Part shown: positions 44,384 to 53,800 of the stretch, in pieces
How positions within the stretch are numbered: position 1 is the stretch's first letter
Layout of the letters: every line of letters starts with the position of its first letter
Origin: Actinoallomurus spadix
Lineage (GTDB): Bacteria > Actinomycetota > Actinomycetes > Streptosporangiales > Streptosporangiaceae
Direction of reading: 5' to 3'
Assembly: GCF_024055725.1 (NCBI RefSeq)
Contig: NZ_JAMXMX010000005.1
Location: 186,001-250,000, forward strand
Length of the DNA stretch: 64,000 nt
The notes under the pieces: generated by a model
What the model was told of the DNA's origin: nothing
The model's database searches: none
Seen by the model: only the letters and a program-made list of their open reading frames with translations
Position numbers and translations under genes: made by a program

Positions 44384-44424
44384 GTCGTGTGAGGCCGTCC
44401 TCAGCACGGCCGGCCTCACACGAC
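44384..44424 (+). terminator. Strong intra-operon hairpin after the binding-protein gene
   Basis: A perfect 14-bp stem (GTCGTGTGAGGCCG / CGGCCTCACACGAC) with a 13-nt loop starts 12 bp after the stop codon and has no U-tract. Such hairpins after binding-protein genes usually act as attenuating terminators or protect the upstream mRNA 3' end, giving more binding protein than enzyme. Confidence 0.7.
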
Positions 44425-44462
44425 ACGACCCCGAGTGTCGCGCAGCCAAGGAGAAGACCCTC

Positions 44463-45485
44463 ATGACCACAATGCAGGCAGCGGTCCTTCGTGGGATCGA
44501 GGACCTGGCGATCGAAGAGCGCCCTGTGCCGGTGGCCGGACCCGGCGAGGTCCTGGTACAGATCAACGCGGTGGGCGTCTGCGGATCCGACGTCCATTAC
44601 TACCAGCACGGTCGCATCGGAGATTTCGTCGTTGAGCGGCCCATGGTTCTCGGCCACGAGTCCGGAGGCGTCATCGTCGGCGTGGGCCCCGGTGTGGATG
44701 CCTCCCGGATCGGCCAGCGTGTCTCCGTCGAGCCGGGCGTTCCCGACCTCACCTGCCCTGAGTGCCTCGCTGGGCGATACAACCTGTGCCCCAGCATGAA
44801 ATTCTTCGCGACACCACCGTTCGACGGATCTCTCGCGGAGTTCGTCACCGTGCACGAGGCATTCGCCCATCCGGTGCCGGACTCGATGTCGGACGACGCG
44901 GCTGCGCTGCTCGAGCCCCTGTCCGTGGGCGTCTGGGCGAGTCGCAAGGGACACGTGACCGCCGGCAGCCGGGTCCTGATCACGGGAGCCGGGCCGATCG
45001 GACTGGTCGCGACGCAGTGCGCCCGTGCCTTCGGTGCCACCGAAGTCGTCGTCGCCGACATCAACCCCCACCGTCTCAAGCTCGCCGAGGATCTGGGCGC
45101 GACCATGACCCTCAACGTCGCGGAGACGCCGCTGAGTGACGCGGGATTCGAACCGACCGTGCTTCTGGAGTGTTCCGGTCACCCGGGCGCCACGGCCGAC
45201 GCGCTGCGGACCGTCGGCCCGGCCGGTCGCGCGGTGCTCGTAGGAATGGGCGGCGATGAGCTGCCATTGCCGCTGGGCTACCTGCAGAGTCGGGAGATCG
45301 AGGTCACGGGAACATTCCGGTACGCGAACACCTGGCCCACGGCCATCGCGCTCGCGGCCGCGGGAGCGGTCGACGTTGATGCCCTCGTCACCGGCCATTT
45401 CACCTTGGCGGACTCCGAGACCGCCCTGCTCGCCGGGGTGCGTGACCCCCGCGCCGTCAAGTCCATCATCAATCCGCAGCGCTGA
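44463..45485 (+). CDS. Zinc-dependent polyol dehydrogenase (erythritol/threitol/sorbitol dehydrogenase type)
   Basis: A 340-residue medium-chain dehydrogenase of the sorbitol dehydrogenase branch: catalytic-zinc motifs VGVCGSDVHYYQHG and VLGHESGG with a later conserved Glu (LLEPLSVGVWA), and the NAD-binding GAGPIGLVATQ. The structural-zinc lobe has CPECLAGRYNLC, but the first of the four usual cysteines is replaced by Asp (PDLTC). In this operon it most likely oxidises erythritol or L-threitol to an erythrulose, like EltD of Mycobacterium smegmatis, before phosphorylation by the next gene product. Substrate assignment is by context. Confidence 0.88.
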   Translation: MTTMQAAVLRGIEDLAIEERPVPVAGPGEVLVQINAVGVCGSDVHYYQHGRIGDFVVERPMVLGHESGGVIVGVGPGVDASRIGQRVSVEPGVPDLTCPECLAGRYNLCPSMKFFATPPFDGSLAEFVTVHEAFAHPVPDSMSDDAAALLEPLSVGVWASRKGHVTAGSRVLITGAGPIGLVATQCARAFGATEVVVADINPHRLKLAEDLGATMTLNVAETPLSDAGFEPTVLLECSGHPGATADALRTVGPAGRAVLVGMGGDELPLPLGYLQSREIEVTGTFRYANTWPTAIALAAAGAVDVDALVTGHFTLADSETALLAGVRDPRAVKSIINPQR

Positions 45486-45561
45486 CCGGGAGACCAGCCC
45501 CCTCGGAACCTGTCTCGGACGACCGCGGGAGGAGGGGCCACGCTCGACACAAGGACTGATC

Positions 45562-47289
45562 ATGACGCGTCTATATAACGACCCACACACCTTCACCGAC
45601 GACATGCTCGCGGGCTTTCTGGACGTGCACCGGGACAGTGTCACCGGCGTACCGGGCGGAGTCGTTCGCAACACCGAGACACGTCCAGGAAAGGTCGCCG
45701 TCGTCGTCGGGGGTGGTTCGGGGCACTATCCCGCCTTCTGCGGCGTGGTCGGACAGGGGTTCGCCGACGGTGCCGTCGTCGGGAACATCTTCACCTCACC
45801 CTCTGCCCAGGACGCGTACTCCGTGGGCAAGGCGGCCGTTGGTACCGCCGGTCTGCTTTTCTCCACGGGCAACTACGCCGGGGACGTCATGAACTTCACG
45901 CTCGCCCAGGAGCGGTTGATCAATGAAGGGATCGACACCCGGGTCGTTTTCGTCACCGACGACGTCGCCAGCGCGCCGACGTCGGAGATGCACAAGCGTC
46001 GTGGAATCGCCGGTGACTTCGTCGTGTTCAAAGTCGCAGGTGCCGCCGCCGAAGAGGGTTATGACCTCGACTCAGTCGAACGGGTCGCACGTCACGCCAA
46101 CGACCGGACCCGCACCCTGGGGGTTGCGTTCGCCGGTTGCACGATGCCCGGGGCAGACGCACCGCTCTTCACCGTTCCCCCTGGGCGGATGGGGGTCGGC
46201 CTGGGTATCCACGGCGAACCCGGCGTCGGCGAAGACGCGTTGCCGCGGGCCGCCGATCTGGCGCAGCGACTGGTGTCCGGCGTTCTGGCGGAGAAGCCTG
46301 CCGGATCCGGTAACAGGGTGACGGCACTGCTCAACGGGCTCGGGACGACGAAGTACGAAGAGCTCTTCGTCGTCTGGCGGAGCGTGGCCGGGCTCCTGGC
46401 GGATCAAGGCCTTGAGATCGTCGCTCCCGAGGTGGGTGAGCTCGTCACGAGCCTGGATATGGCCGGATGTTCTCTGACACTGGTCTTTCTCGATGATGAG
46501 CTGGAGCGGCTGTGGCTGGCGCCGGCGGACACGCCCGCGTACCGCAAGGGCCGCGTGGATGTCGCGAGCGCGGCTTCTGCCCGGCGTACCACGACGTCCG
46601 ACGAGTCGACGACGACCGTGATCCGCCCCGGATCGGAAGAATCCCATGCCTGCGCGCGCACCATCGTTTCGGCGCTCGATGCCATGGCGTCGGCCATGGC
46701 CCAGGCGGAGGACGAGCTGGGGCGGATCGACGCGGTCGCCGGCGACGGCGACCACGGACGCGGGATGGTCAAGGGCACCTCCGCGGCGGTCGCCGCGGCG
46801 CGCGACGCGCTCAACGCCGGTAGCGGTGCCCAGTCGGTTCTGGAGGCCGCGGGGGACGCGTGGGCCGGAAAGGCGGGTGGTACGTCCGGAGTTCTCTGGG
46901 GCGCCATACTGCGTGGCATCGGCGAACGCCTCGGTGATGACGGTGAGGCGCCCTCTGCCTCGGACGTCGCGGACGCCGTGCAGACCGGTCTCCTGATGCT
47001 TCAGCGGCTGGGAAAGGCGCAGCTCGGGGACAAGACGATGGTCGACGCGTTCGCGCCGTTCACCGAGACTCTCGTCGAATGCGTCCGCTCGGGCACAGGC
47101 CTGCCGGCGGCTTGGCTGGAGGCCACCCGGGTGTGCGAGACCGCGGCACAGGCCACGGCCGACCTACGACCTCGCGTGGGTCGGGCACGACCTCTCGCCG
47201 AGCTGAGCATCGGCACCCCCGACGCGGGGGCGACGTCGTTCGCCCTGTGCGCCCATGCCGTCGCCGACGTGCTGAAGTACGGCCGCTGA
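45562..47289 (+). CDS. Dihydroxyacetone-kinase-family sugar kinase (DhaK-DhaL fusion; probable erythrulose kinase)
   Basis: 575 residues. The N-terminal DhaK domain (about 1-330) has [18 protein letters not shown] and [14 protein letters not shown], whose His covalently binds the keto substrate. A Ser/Thr-rich linker leads to the C-terminal DhaL nucleotide domain (about 375-575), with the Mg-ADP motif [10 protein letters not shown] and GGTSGVLWG. This ATP-dependent fusion phosphorylates dihydroxyacetone-like ketoses. With an RpiB-type isomerase and tetritol-type dehydrogenases as neighbours, the likely substrate is D- or L-erythrulose (compare DerK/LerK). ATG 45562 was chosen since the family N-terminus begins there. 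Confidence 0.9.
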   Translation: MTRLYNDPHTFTDDMLAGFLDVHRDSVTGVPGGVVRNTETRPGKVAVVVGGGSGHYPAFCGVVGQGFADGAVVGNIFTSPSAQDAYSVGKAAVGTAGLLFSTGNYAGDVMNFTLAQERLINEGIDTRVVFVTDDVASAPTSEMHKRRGIAGDFVVFKVAGAAAEEGYDLDSVERVARHANDRTRTLGVAFAGCTMPGADAPLFTVPPGRMGVGLGIHGEPGVGEDALPRAADLAQRLVSGVLAEKPAGSGNRVTALLNGLGTTKYEELFVVWRSVAGLLADQGLEIVAPEVGELVTSLDMAGCSLTLVFLDDELERLWLAPADTPAYRKGRVDVASAASARRTTTSDESTTTVIRPGSEESHACARTIVSALDAMASAMAQAEDELGRIDAVAGDGDHGRGMVKGTSAAVAAARDALNAGSGAQSVLEAAGDAWAGKAGGTSGVLWGAILRGIGERLGDDGEAPSASDVADAVQTGLLMLQRLGKAQLGDKTMVDAFAPFTETLVECVRSGTGLPAAWLEATRVCETAAQATADLRPRVGRARPLAELSIGTPDAGATSFALCAHAVADVLKYGR

Positions 47290-47330
47290 GCTCCACACCT
47301 CCGCGGCAGAACACGAAAAGGGAAGGCGCC

Positions 47331-47873
47331 ATGCCTGATAAGTGGCGAATCGTTATCGGTTGTGATGATGCCGGACTGGAGCACAAGAACGCCCTGAAGA
47401 TCGACCTGGAGAATGACGACAGGGTCGGCGAGGTGATCGACATCGGAGTCCAAACCGAGGACACGACACCGTATCCGCACATCGCCATCGCGGCGGCACG
47501 AATGGTCGCCGCGGGTGAAGCCGATCGCGCGCTTCTGGTGTGCGGTACCGGATTGGGGGTCGCGATCAGCGCCAATAAGGTACCCGGTATCCGAGCGGTG
47601 ACGGCGCATGACAGTTTCTCCGTCGAGCGCTCCGTACTGAGCAACAATGCCCAAATCCTGTGCTTCGGGCAGCGCGTCGTTGGCTTGGGGCTGGCCCGGC
47701 GCCTTGCGAGCGAGTGGCTCGGCTACCGCTTCGACGAGAACTCCAGCTCCGCGGCCAAGGTCCGGGTGCTCACGTCCTACGAGTCGTGTCACGGCCAGGC
47801 CGACGAGGCCGAGACGCTGCGGAAGGGCGAGGAACTGGTGCGCTCTTCCGTTCCCCTGACCACTGAACCGTGA
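47331..47873 (+). CDS. RpiB/LacAB-type isomerase (probable erythrulose-4-phosphate isomerase)
   Basis: 180 residues of the RpiB family. Visible are [15 protein letters not shown] (phosphate/substrate loop), the active-site Cys in [22 protein letters not shown], then [28 protein letters not shown]. It interconverts an aldose phosphate and ketose phosphate. Related DerI/LerI enzymes convert erythrulose 4-phosphate to erythrose 4-phosphate, which fits directly between the kinase upstream and the pentose phosphate pathway. The ATG follows AAAGGGAAGG. The C-terminal 40 residues extend beyond E. coli RpiB (149). Confidence 0.9.
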   Translation: MPDKWRIVIGCDDAGLEHKNALKIDLENDDRVGEVIDIGVQTEDTTPYPHIAIAAARMVAAGEADRALLVCGTGLGVAISANKVPGIRAVTAHDSFSVERSVLSNNAQILCFGQRVVGLGLARRLASEWLGYRFDENSSSAAKVRVLTSYESCHGQADEAETLRKGEELVRSSVPLTTEP

Positions 47874-47914
47874 TCGAAGCAGGCCGATCCGATCGGCGAC
47901 AAGGAGTAGAGGAC

Positions 47915-48682
47915 ATGGCATCCGAGAAGGCCCTTGACCTGAACTTCGGGCTCGACGGCAAGGTCGCGCTGGTGACCGGCGGCGCCTCGGGGATCGGCGC
48001 GGCGATCGCCGAAGCCTACGCGCTGAAAGGAGCCGAGGTCGCCGTCGTCGACATCAACGGCGAGGCTGCGAACGAGAAGGCACGTGAGCTCGGGCGCGGG
48101 AGCTCCGGCTTCGCCTGCGACGTTTCCGATCCCGGCACGGTCAGCGCAACGGCCACCGCCGTCCTGGAGAGGTTCGGCCGGATCGACATTCTGGTGAACA
48201 GCGCCGGCGTCGCGATCCTGGCCCCTGCCGAGGACTTGGAGTGCAGTGCCTTCGACAGGACGATCAGTATCAACCTGAAGGGCACCTTCCTCATGAGCCA
48301 GGCGGTCGGGCGGCACATGCTGCTCGCCGGCAGGGGAAAGATCATTAACCTGGCGTCACAGGCCGCCAGCGTCGCCCTGGACCAGCACGCCGCCTACTGT
48401 GCCTCCAAGTTCGGCGTGGTCGGCCTGTCGAAAGTGCTCGCCTCCGAATGGGCCGGCCGGGGAGTGACCGTTAACACGATCTCCCCCACCGTCGTCCTCA
48501 CCGACCTCGGACGGAAGGCCTGGGAGGGGCCGAAGGGCGATGCGTTGAAGGCTCAGATCCCCACCGGGCGCTTCGCGTACCCGGAGGAGATCGCCGCAAC
48601 GGCGCTGTTCCTCGCCTCGGACGGCTCGGACATGATCAACGGTGCGGACATTCTTGTCGACGGGGGCTACACGATCCGCTGA
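47915..48682 (+). CDS. Short-chain dehydrogenase (probable D-threitol-type dehydrogenase)
   Basis: 255 residues, classical SDR: LDLNFGLDGKVALVTGGASG with the TGGASGIG NAD(P) loop, NSAGV, the catalytic Ser in INLASQAAS, YCASK (Tyr-x3-Lys) and the C-terminal GADILVDGGYTIR. NAD-dependent GolD/DthD-type threitol and glycerol dehydrogenases have the same LDLxFxLxGK opening. It probably oxidises D-threitol to D-erythrulose. The ATG at 47915 has AAGGAG upstream; an earlier GTG at 47870, overlapping the isomerase stop (GTGA), would add 15 residues without a ribosome site. Last gene of the tetritol operon. Confidence 0.88.
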   Translation: MASEKALDLNFGLDGKVALVTGGASGIGAAIAEAYALKGAEVAVVDINGEAANEKARELGRGSSGFACDVSDPGTVSATATAVLERFGRIDILVNSAGVAILAPAEDLECSAFDRTISINLKGTFLMSQAVGRHMLLAGRGKIINLASQAASVALDQHAAYCASKFGVVGLSKVLASEWAGRGVTVNTISPTVVLTDLGRKAWEGPKGDALKAQIPTGRFAYPEEIAATALFLASDGSDMINGADILVDGGYTIR

Positions 48683-48995
48683 CACCATCCCCGGGGCTGG
48701 AGGCCTTATTTGCCCGTGCGAGTCAGCGGACACCAGTCATCACGCCCATCCGCCGCGCTGGTCAGGCGCCTGACGGCCGGTCATCCGCGCCCGCTTACCG
48801 GCTCGGCCGGCAGGTGCTGGCGCGGGGCAAAGCCGTCTACGTCGAGCTGATCGCCTGGACGCCGACGGCGGAAGCGCTGACGAGAGCCTTCTCAGACGCC
48901 TGTCAGGGGCTATCAGGCGGATGTGCGTGGGATGTCAGGGGGGGCGAGGACAGTGAGGGTCGTACGCACATGGACCTCACGGAAGAAGACCCCCC
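48683..48995 (+). promoter_or_regulatory. 313-bp region upstream of the DrrAB-type exporter with a 14-bp palindrome
   Basis: Contains the perfect palindrome GTCAGGCGCCTGAC (48761-48774) and several further TCAGG copies up to the exporter gene (for example around 48901-48918 and 48940), a possible regulator-binding cluster. A 61-codon open frame (48814-48999) is not convincing: it has no ribosome site, its end overlaps the next gene, and I recognise no family. It may include decayed sequence from the right edge of the tetritol island. Confidence 0.4.
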
Positions 48996-49973
48996 ATGAC
49001 TTACGCGATCCAGGCAGAGGGCCTGGTGAAGCGGTTCGGCGAGACGGTCGCCCTGGACGGCGTGAGCCTGACGGCGCGCGCCGGGACCGTGCTCGGTGTG
49101 CTCGGCCCCAACGGGGCGGGCAAGACCACCGCCGTCCGCATCCTCGCCACCCTGCTGCGCCCCGATGAGGGCCGGGCGACCGTCGACGGCCACGACGTCG
49201 TACGGGAGGCCCATCAGGTCCGCCAGCTGATCGGGCTGACCGGGCAGTACGCGTCGGTCGACGAGATGCTGACCGGCACGGAGAATCTCGTCATGATCGG
49301 CCGGCTGCTCGGCCTGTCGCGGCCGGAGGCCAAGGCCCGCGCGGCCGAACTGCTGGAGCGGTTCGAGCTGTGGGACGCCCGCGACCGCCCGGCCAAGACC
49401 TACTCCGGCGGCATGCGCCGCCGGCTCGACCTGGCCGCCAGCCTGGTCGGGCGGCCGTCGGTGCTGTTCCTCGACGAGCCGACCACCGGCCTGGACCCGC
49501 ACGCGCGCGGTGGCCTCTGGGACACCGTCCGCGGCCTGGTCGACGACGGTGTGACGGTGCTGCTGACCACGCAGTACCTCGAGGAGGCCGATCAGCTGGC
49601 GGACGAGATCGCGGTGATCGACAGCGGCCAGGTGATCGCGCACGGCACCCCTGACGAGCTCAAGACGCAGGTCGGCGGGCAGGTGCTCCAGGTACGACCG
49701 GTCGACGACCGGGACCGGGAGACGGTCGCCGGCCTGGTCAGCGTCGTGGTCGGTGACGGGATGCAGGTCGAGGGCGACCTGGTGACCGCGCCGGTGACCG
49801 ACCCGGCCGTGCTGCCGACGATCGTCCGCCGACTCGACGACGCGGGCGTCCTGGTGGCCGAGTTGTCGCTGCGCAAGTCGACGCTGGACGAGGTCTTCCT
49901 CGCCCTCACCGGCCACCGCGCCGAGCCGACGGACACCCTCCCCGAACTCGTCGCCGAAGGGAGCCGGGCGTGA
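48996..49973 (+). CDS. DrrA-type ABC transporter ATP-binding protein
   Basis: 325 residues. Walker A LGPNGAGKTTAVRIL, Q-loop GLTGQYASVDEMLTG, signature YSGGMRRRLDLAASL, Walker B VLFLDEPTTGLDP, and the C-terminal extension LRKSTLDEVFLALTGH characteristic of the daunorubicin-resistance (DrrA) subfamily. It energises drug or lipid export with the permease encoded four bases overlapping downstream. The start follows AAGAAGACCCCCC. The converging AfsR-type regulator nearby hints at antibiotic-related control, though no biosynthetic cluster is present. Confidence 0.94.
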   Translation: MTYAIQAEGLVKRFGETVALDGVSLTARAGTVLGVLGPNGAGKTTAVRILATLLRPDEGRATVDGHDVVREAHQVRQLIGLTGQYASVDEMLTGTENLVMIGRLLGLSRPEAKARAAELLERFELWDARDRPAKTYSGGMRRRLDLAASLVGRPSVLFLDEPTTGLDPHARGGLWDTVRGLVDDGVTVLLTTQYLEEADQLADEIAVIDSGQVIAHGTPDELKTQVGGQVLQVRPVDDRDRETVAGLVSVVVGDGMQVEGDLVTAPVTDPAVLPTIVRRLDDAGVLVAELSLRKSTLDEVFLALTGHRAEPTDTLPELVAEGSRA

Positions 49974-50782
49974 CCGCCTCCACCGTCACCGCACCCCGTA
50001 CGCTGTCCCGGCGCGTCAGCCCCGTCGCGACCCTGCGGCACACCGCGACGCTGGCCTGGCGCAGCCTGGTGCAGATCAAGCACAACCCGATGGAGCTGAT
50101 CGACCTCAGCATCCAGCCGATCATGTTCGTGCTGCTGTTCACGTACGTCTTCGGCGGCCAGATGGCCGGTGGCCATCCGGTGCAGTACCTGCAGTTCGCG
50201 TTGCCGGGGATCATCGCGCAGAACGCCATGTTCGCCACCATGAACACCGGCTTCCTGCTGAACACCGACCTGACCAAGGGGGTGTTCGACCGGCTGCGCA
50301 GCCTGCCCATCGGGCGGATGTCGCCGCTGGCGGGCCGGATCGTCGCGGACACCGTCAAGCAGGCCTGGTCGATGGCGATCCTGCTCGCCGTGGGCATGAT
50401 CATCGGTTTCCGCGTCAAGACCGATGTCGTCCACCTCGTCCTGGCGTTCCTGCTGCTCCTGGTGTTCGCGCTGGCCTTCTCCTGGATCGCGGTGCTGATC
50501 GGCGTCCTGGTGAGCGAGCCGGACAAGGTGATGATCTTCGGGTTCACGACGGTCTTCCCGCTCAGCTTCACGAGCAGCGCGTTCGCGCGGGTCGACACGA
50601 TGCCTGGCTGGCTGCAGGCGTGGGTGAAGATCAACCCGGTGACGCATCTCGCCGACGCCACCCGCGGTCTCATCAACGGCGGCGCCATCGCATCACCGGT
50701 CCTGAAGTCGCTGCTGTGGGCGGCGGCCATCGCGGTCGTCTTCGCGCCCCTCGCGGTCCGCGCGCTGCGCCGCCGGGTGTGA
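49970..50782 (+). CDS. DrrB-type ABC-2 transporter permease
   Basis: 270 residues with six membrane helices and the ABC-2 arrangement: an amphipathic N-terminus (LRHTATLAWRSLVQIKHNP), VLLFTYVFGGQMAGG, NTDLTKGVFDRLRSLPIGRM (coupling region contacting the ATPase) and the C-terminal helices. The GTG at 49970 overlaps the DrrA-type stop (GTGA). It forms the membrane half of an exporter for an unknown hydrophobic compound. Transcription ends at the very strong hairpin 30 bp downstream. Confidence 0.93.
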   Translation: MTASTVTAPRTLSRRVSPVATLRHTATLAWRSLVQIKHNPMELIDLSIQPIMFVLLFTYVFGGQMAGGHPVQYLQFALPGIIAQNAMFATMNTGFLLNTDLTKGVFDRLRSLPIGRMSPLAGRIVADTVKQAWSMAILLAVGMIIGFRVKTDVVHLVLAFLLLLVFALAFSWIAVLIGVLVSEPDKVMIFGFTTVFPLSFTSSAFARVDTMPGWLQAWVKINPVTHLADATRGLINGGAIASPVLKSLLWAAAIAVVFAPLAVRALRRRV

Positions 50783-50811
50783 GGACGGCACGCCTCGTAT
50801 CGGCACTGGGG

Positions 50812-50863
50812 CCGCACGCCTCATACGGGCCCGCGTTCGCGCGGGCCCGTATGAGGCGTGCGG
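50812..50863. terminator. Very strong bidirectional terminator (24-bp perfect stem, TTCG loop)
   Basis: CCGCACGCCTCATACGGGCC and four more bases (50812-50835) pair perfectly with 50840-50863 around a TTCG tetraloop. It lies between the converging DrrB-type and AfsR-type genes and touches the latter's stop codon. Besides ending both transcripts it would stop antisense read-through into either gene. Confidence 0.92.
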
Positions 50864-53800
50864 TCAGGCGGGCGGGGCCGCTGTTCCCCGGCGGCGGGCC
50901 GGCCGGTCGGTGAGCAGGTCGATGCCCAGGGCGTCCGCGACGTCCTCGAGCCGCATCGCGTGACCGCGCGCGTACGCCCGCGCGTACCGCTCGCCGCCGA
51001 TCGCCTCCCGTACGGCGCGCTCGATCCGCGGCGGGTCCTCGAGCGACCGGTCCTCGGCGCCGCGGACGCCGACGGAGGCGCCGAGGAGCATCGCCGCGCG
51101 CTCGTGGTCACCGCTGCGGAGCGCGTGGTCGGCCAGGCCGACGAGTGCCTGCCCGACCACCGGGGCGTCGTGCGCCACGGACGCGTGCCGGAGCGCCTGG
51201 ACATGCCGGGCCAGCGCCGCGCCGAGATCGCCCTCCATCGCGTGGAGCATCCCGAGCTGAGTGTTGATCATCGAGGCGAACTGCGGCGGTCCGCCCAGCG
51301 GCTCCCCGGGGAGGATGTTCTCGAGCGCGGCCCGTGCGACGTCGAGGTCACCGCGGCGCCGTGCCACGTCGGCGGTCGTGAAGCGGACGATGGCCACGTC
51401 CATCGGCGAGCCCCGGCGCTCGGCGCCCCGGAGCGCGGCGTCGAGTTCCGCGCGGGCCCGCTCGTCGTCCCCGAGCGCCGCGAAGGCCTGGGCCAGGCGG
51501 ACGCGCAGGTGGCTGGACTCGTCGAAGCTCCCCAGCTCCAGCGAGTAGCGCAGGGCCTCCTCGATGTGGCCCATGGCGGAGACCGGATCGCCCTGCCACA
51601 TGGTGACCTCGGCGAGCCCGGTCAGCGTCAGCGACATGCCCCAGCGCTCACCGAGGGCACGGAACCGGTCGAGCGCGGCGGTGAAATCGTCTCCGATGCG
51701 GGCGACACGGCCCAGGTTGATCAGCGCGTGCCCGCGCATCATCCCCGCGGCGGCCTGGAGCCACGGGTCACGTGCCTCCCGCAGGGCGTCCACCGCCGCG
51801 AGCGCGTCCTCGGTACGTCCATCGAACATCGCCAGGCCCAGCGGGGCGACGTGGAGCATGGGGTGCAGGTCGTCCGGCGGAATGTCCGCGCAGGCGTCCA
51901 TCGCGGAGATGATCTTGCGCGACAGGTCCACGTCGTGTGCCATCGGGTCCTCATCGACCCTGCCGACCAGCCAGTACATCGTGGCCATCGCGTACGCGAC
52001 GGCCGGTCCCCTGCCGGGCACGGCCAGGGCGTCCCGGGCGAGCTGCTGTCCTTCGACGCGCATTCCGCGCAGGAACCAGAACCAGCCCAGGGCCGCGACG
52101 TAGCGCAGGGCGAGCGCGGCGTCCTGTACCTCGATCGCCCAGCGCAGCGCCGAGTGGAGGTTGTCGTAATCGGCGGTGAGGCGGTCCAGCCACCGCAGCT
52201 GGTCACGGGTGCGCAGCCTGGGCTCGGCCGTCTCGGCCAGCCGGAGGAAGTGGTGCGCGTGCGCGCGGCGGATTCGCTGGGCCTCGCCGGCCTCGGACAG
52301 CCGTTCGGCGCCGTACGCCCGGATCGTCTCCAGGACGCGGTACCGCCCGATCGCGTCGGTGTCGACGAGCGACTTCTCGACCAGCCCGGTCAGCGGGTCG
52401 AGCACGTCGCCCCCGCAGACGTCCTCGATGCTCTCCAGAGTCGCGCCGCCCGCGAAGACCGACAGGCGCCGCAGCAGTACGCGTTCGGGCTCGCCGAGCA
52501 GTTCCCAGCTCCAGTCGACGACGGCGCGCAGGGTCTGGTGGCGGGGCAGGGCCGTACGGCTGCCGCCCGTCAGCAGGCGGAAACGGTCGTCGAGGCGGTC
52601 CGCGAGCTGCGCGGCGGTCATCGTACGGAGGCGGGCGGCGGCGAGTTCGATGGCGAGGGGCATGCCGTCCAGCCGGCGGCAGATGGCCAGTACCGCCGGC
52701 AGGTCGGCCGCGGGGTCGAAGCCGGGCCGCACCGCGGTGCCGCGCTCGGCGAAGAGGCGGACGGCGGGATAGCCCAGGACCTCCGGCAAGGAGGCGGCAG
52801 GGCCGGATTCGGTGGGAGGCCGGTGCGTCTCCGCCGGGTCTTCGGGCGGGAAGGCGAGCGGCGGCACCGGCCACAGGCTCTCGCCGATGATGCCGAGCGC
52901 CTCCCGGCTGGTCGCGAGAACGCGCACGCCGGGGCAGTCGGCGAGCACCCGGTCCACGAGGCGGGCGCAGGAGTCGATCAGGTGCTCGCAGTTGTCGAGC
53001 AGGATCAGCAGCCGCTCGTCCGCCAGCGCGGCGACGAGCCGCTCGACCGGTTCGACGCTGGTCGGCGCGGACCCGCGCACCCCGGCGGTCAGGGCGGCCT
53101 CCCGGAGCCCGAGCGCGCTCAGCAGCGCCTGCGGGACCTCTCCCGGGTCGCCGACTCCGGCGAGCTCGACGAGCCAGACGCCGCCGGGCATGCGCTCGGT
53201 CAGGCCCGCGGCCGCCTCGACGGCCAGCCGGGTCTTGCCGGCTCCGCCGGGCCCGGTGAGGGTGACGAGGCGGTTCTCCTCGAGGAGCTTGCCGACGCGG
53301 GCGATCTCCTCCTCGCGGCCGATGAAGCTCGTCAGCCGGGAGGGCAGGTTGTGGCGGCCCCGTGACCGGGCGGGGGCCTGCTCGCCGCGGAGCACGGCGA
53401 GATGGGCGGTGCGCAGCTCTGGCGACGGGTCGACGCCGAGCTCTTCGGCGAGGGTGCGGCGGGCGTCCTCGAAGGTGGCGAGCGCGTCGGCCTGACGGCC
53501 GGCGGCGCACAGGGCCCGCATGTACTGCCCGCGCAGGCGCTCCCGGAGGGGATGCGCGGCGACCAGCGCCTCCAGCTCCGCGGGATCGGCACGGCCGAGC
53601 GTCAGCAGCACCTCGGCGTGGTCCTCGATCGCGGCGAGACGCTGCTCGGTGAGCCGGGAGACGTGGCCCCGCGCGAAGTCGGTGTCGGCGACGTCGGCGA
53701 GGGGCGTACCCCGCCAGAGGCTCAGGGCCGCGGCCAGGGTGTCCGCCGCGCGCGCCGGGTCGTCGTGCAGCAGGCGCCGTCCGTCGGCGACGAGCCGGTC

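Noticed and set aside
48814-48999. 61-codon ORF before the DrrA-type gene
   Set aside because: No ribosome site, no family resemblance, and it runs into the next gene's start.
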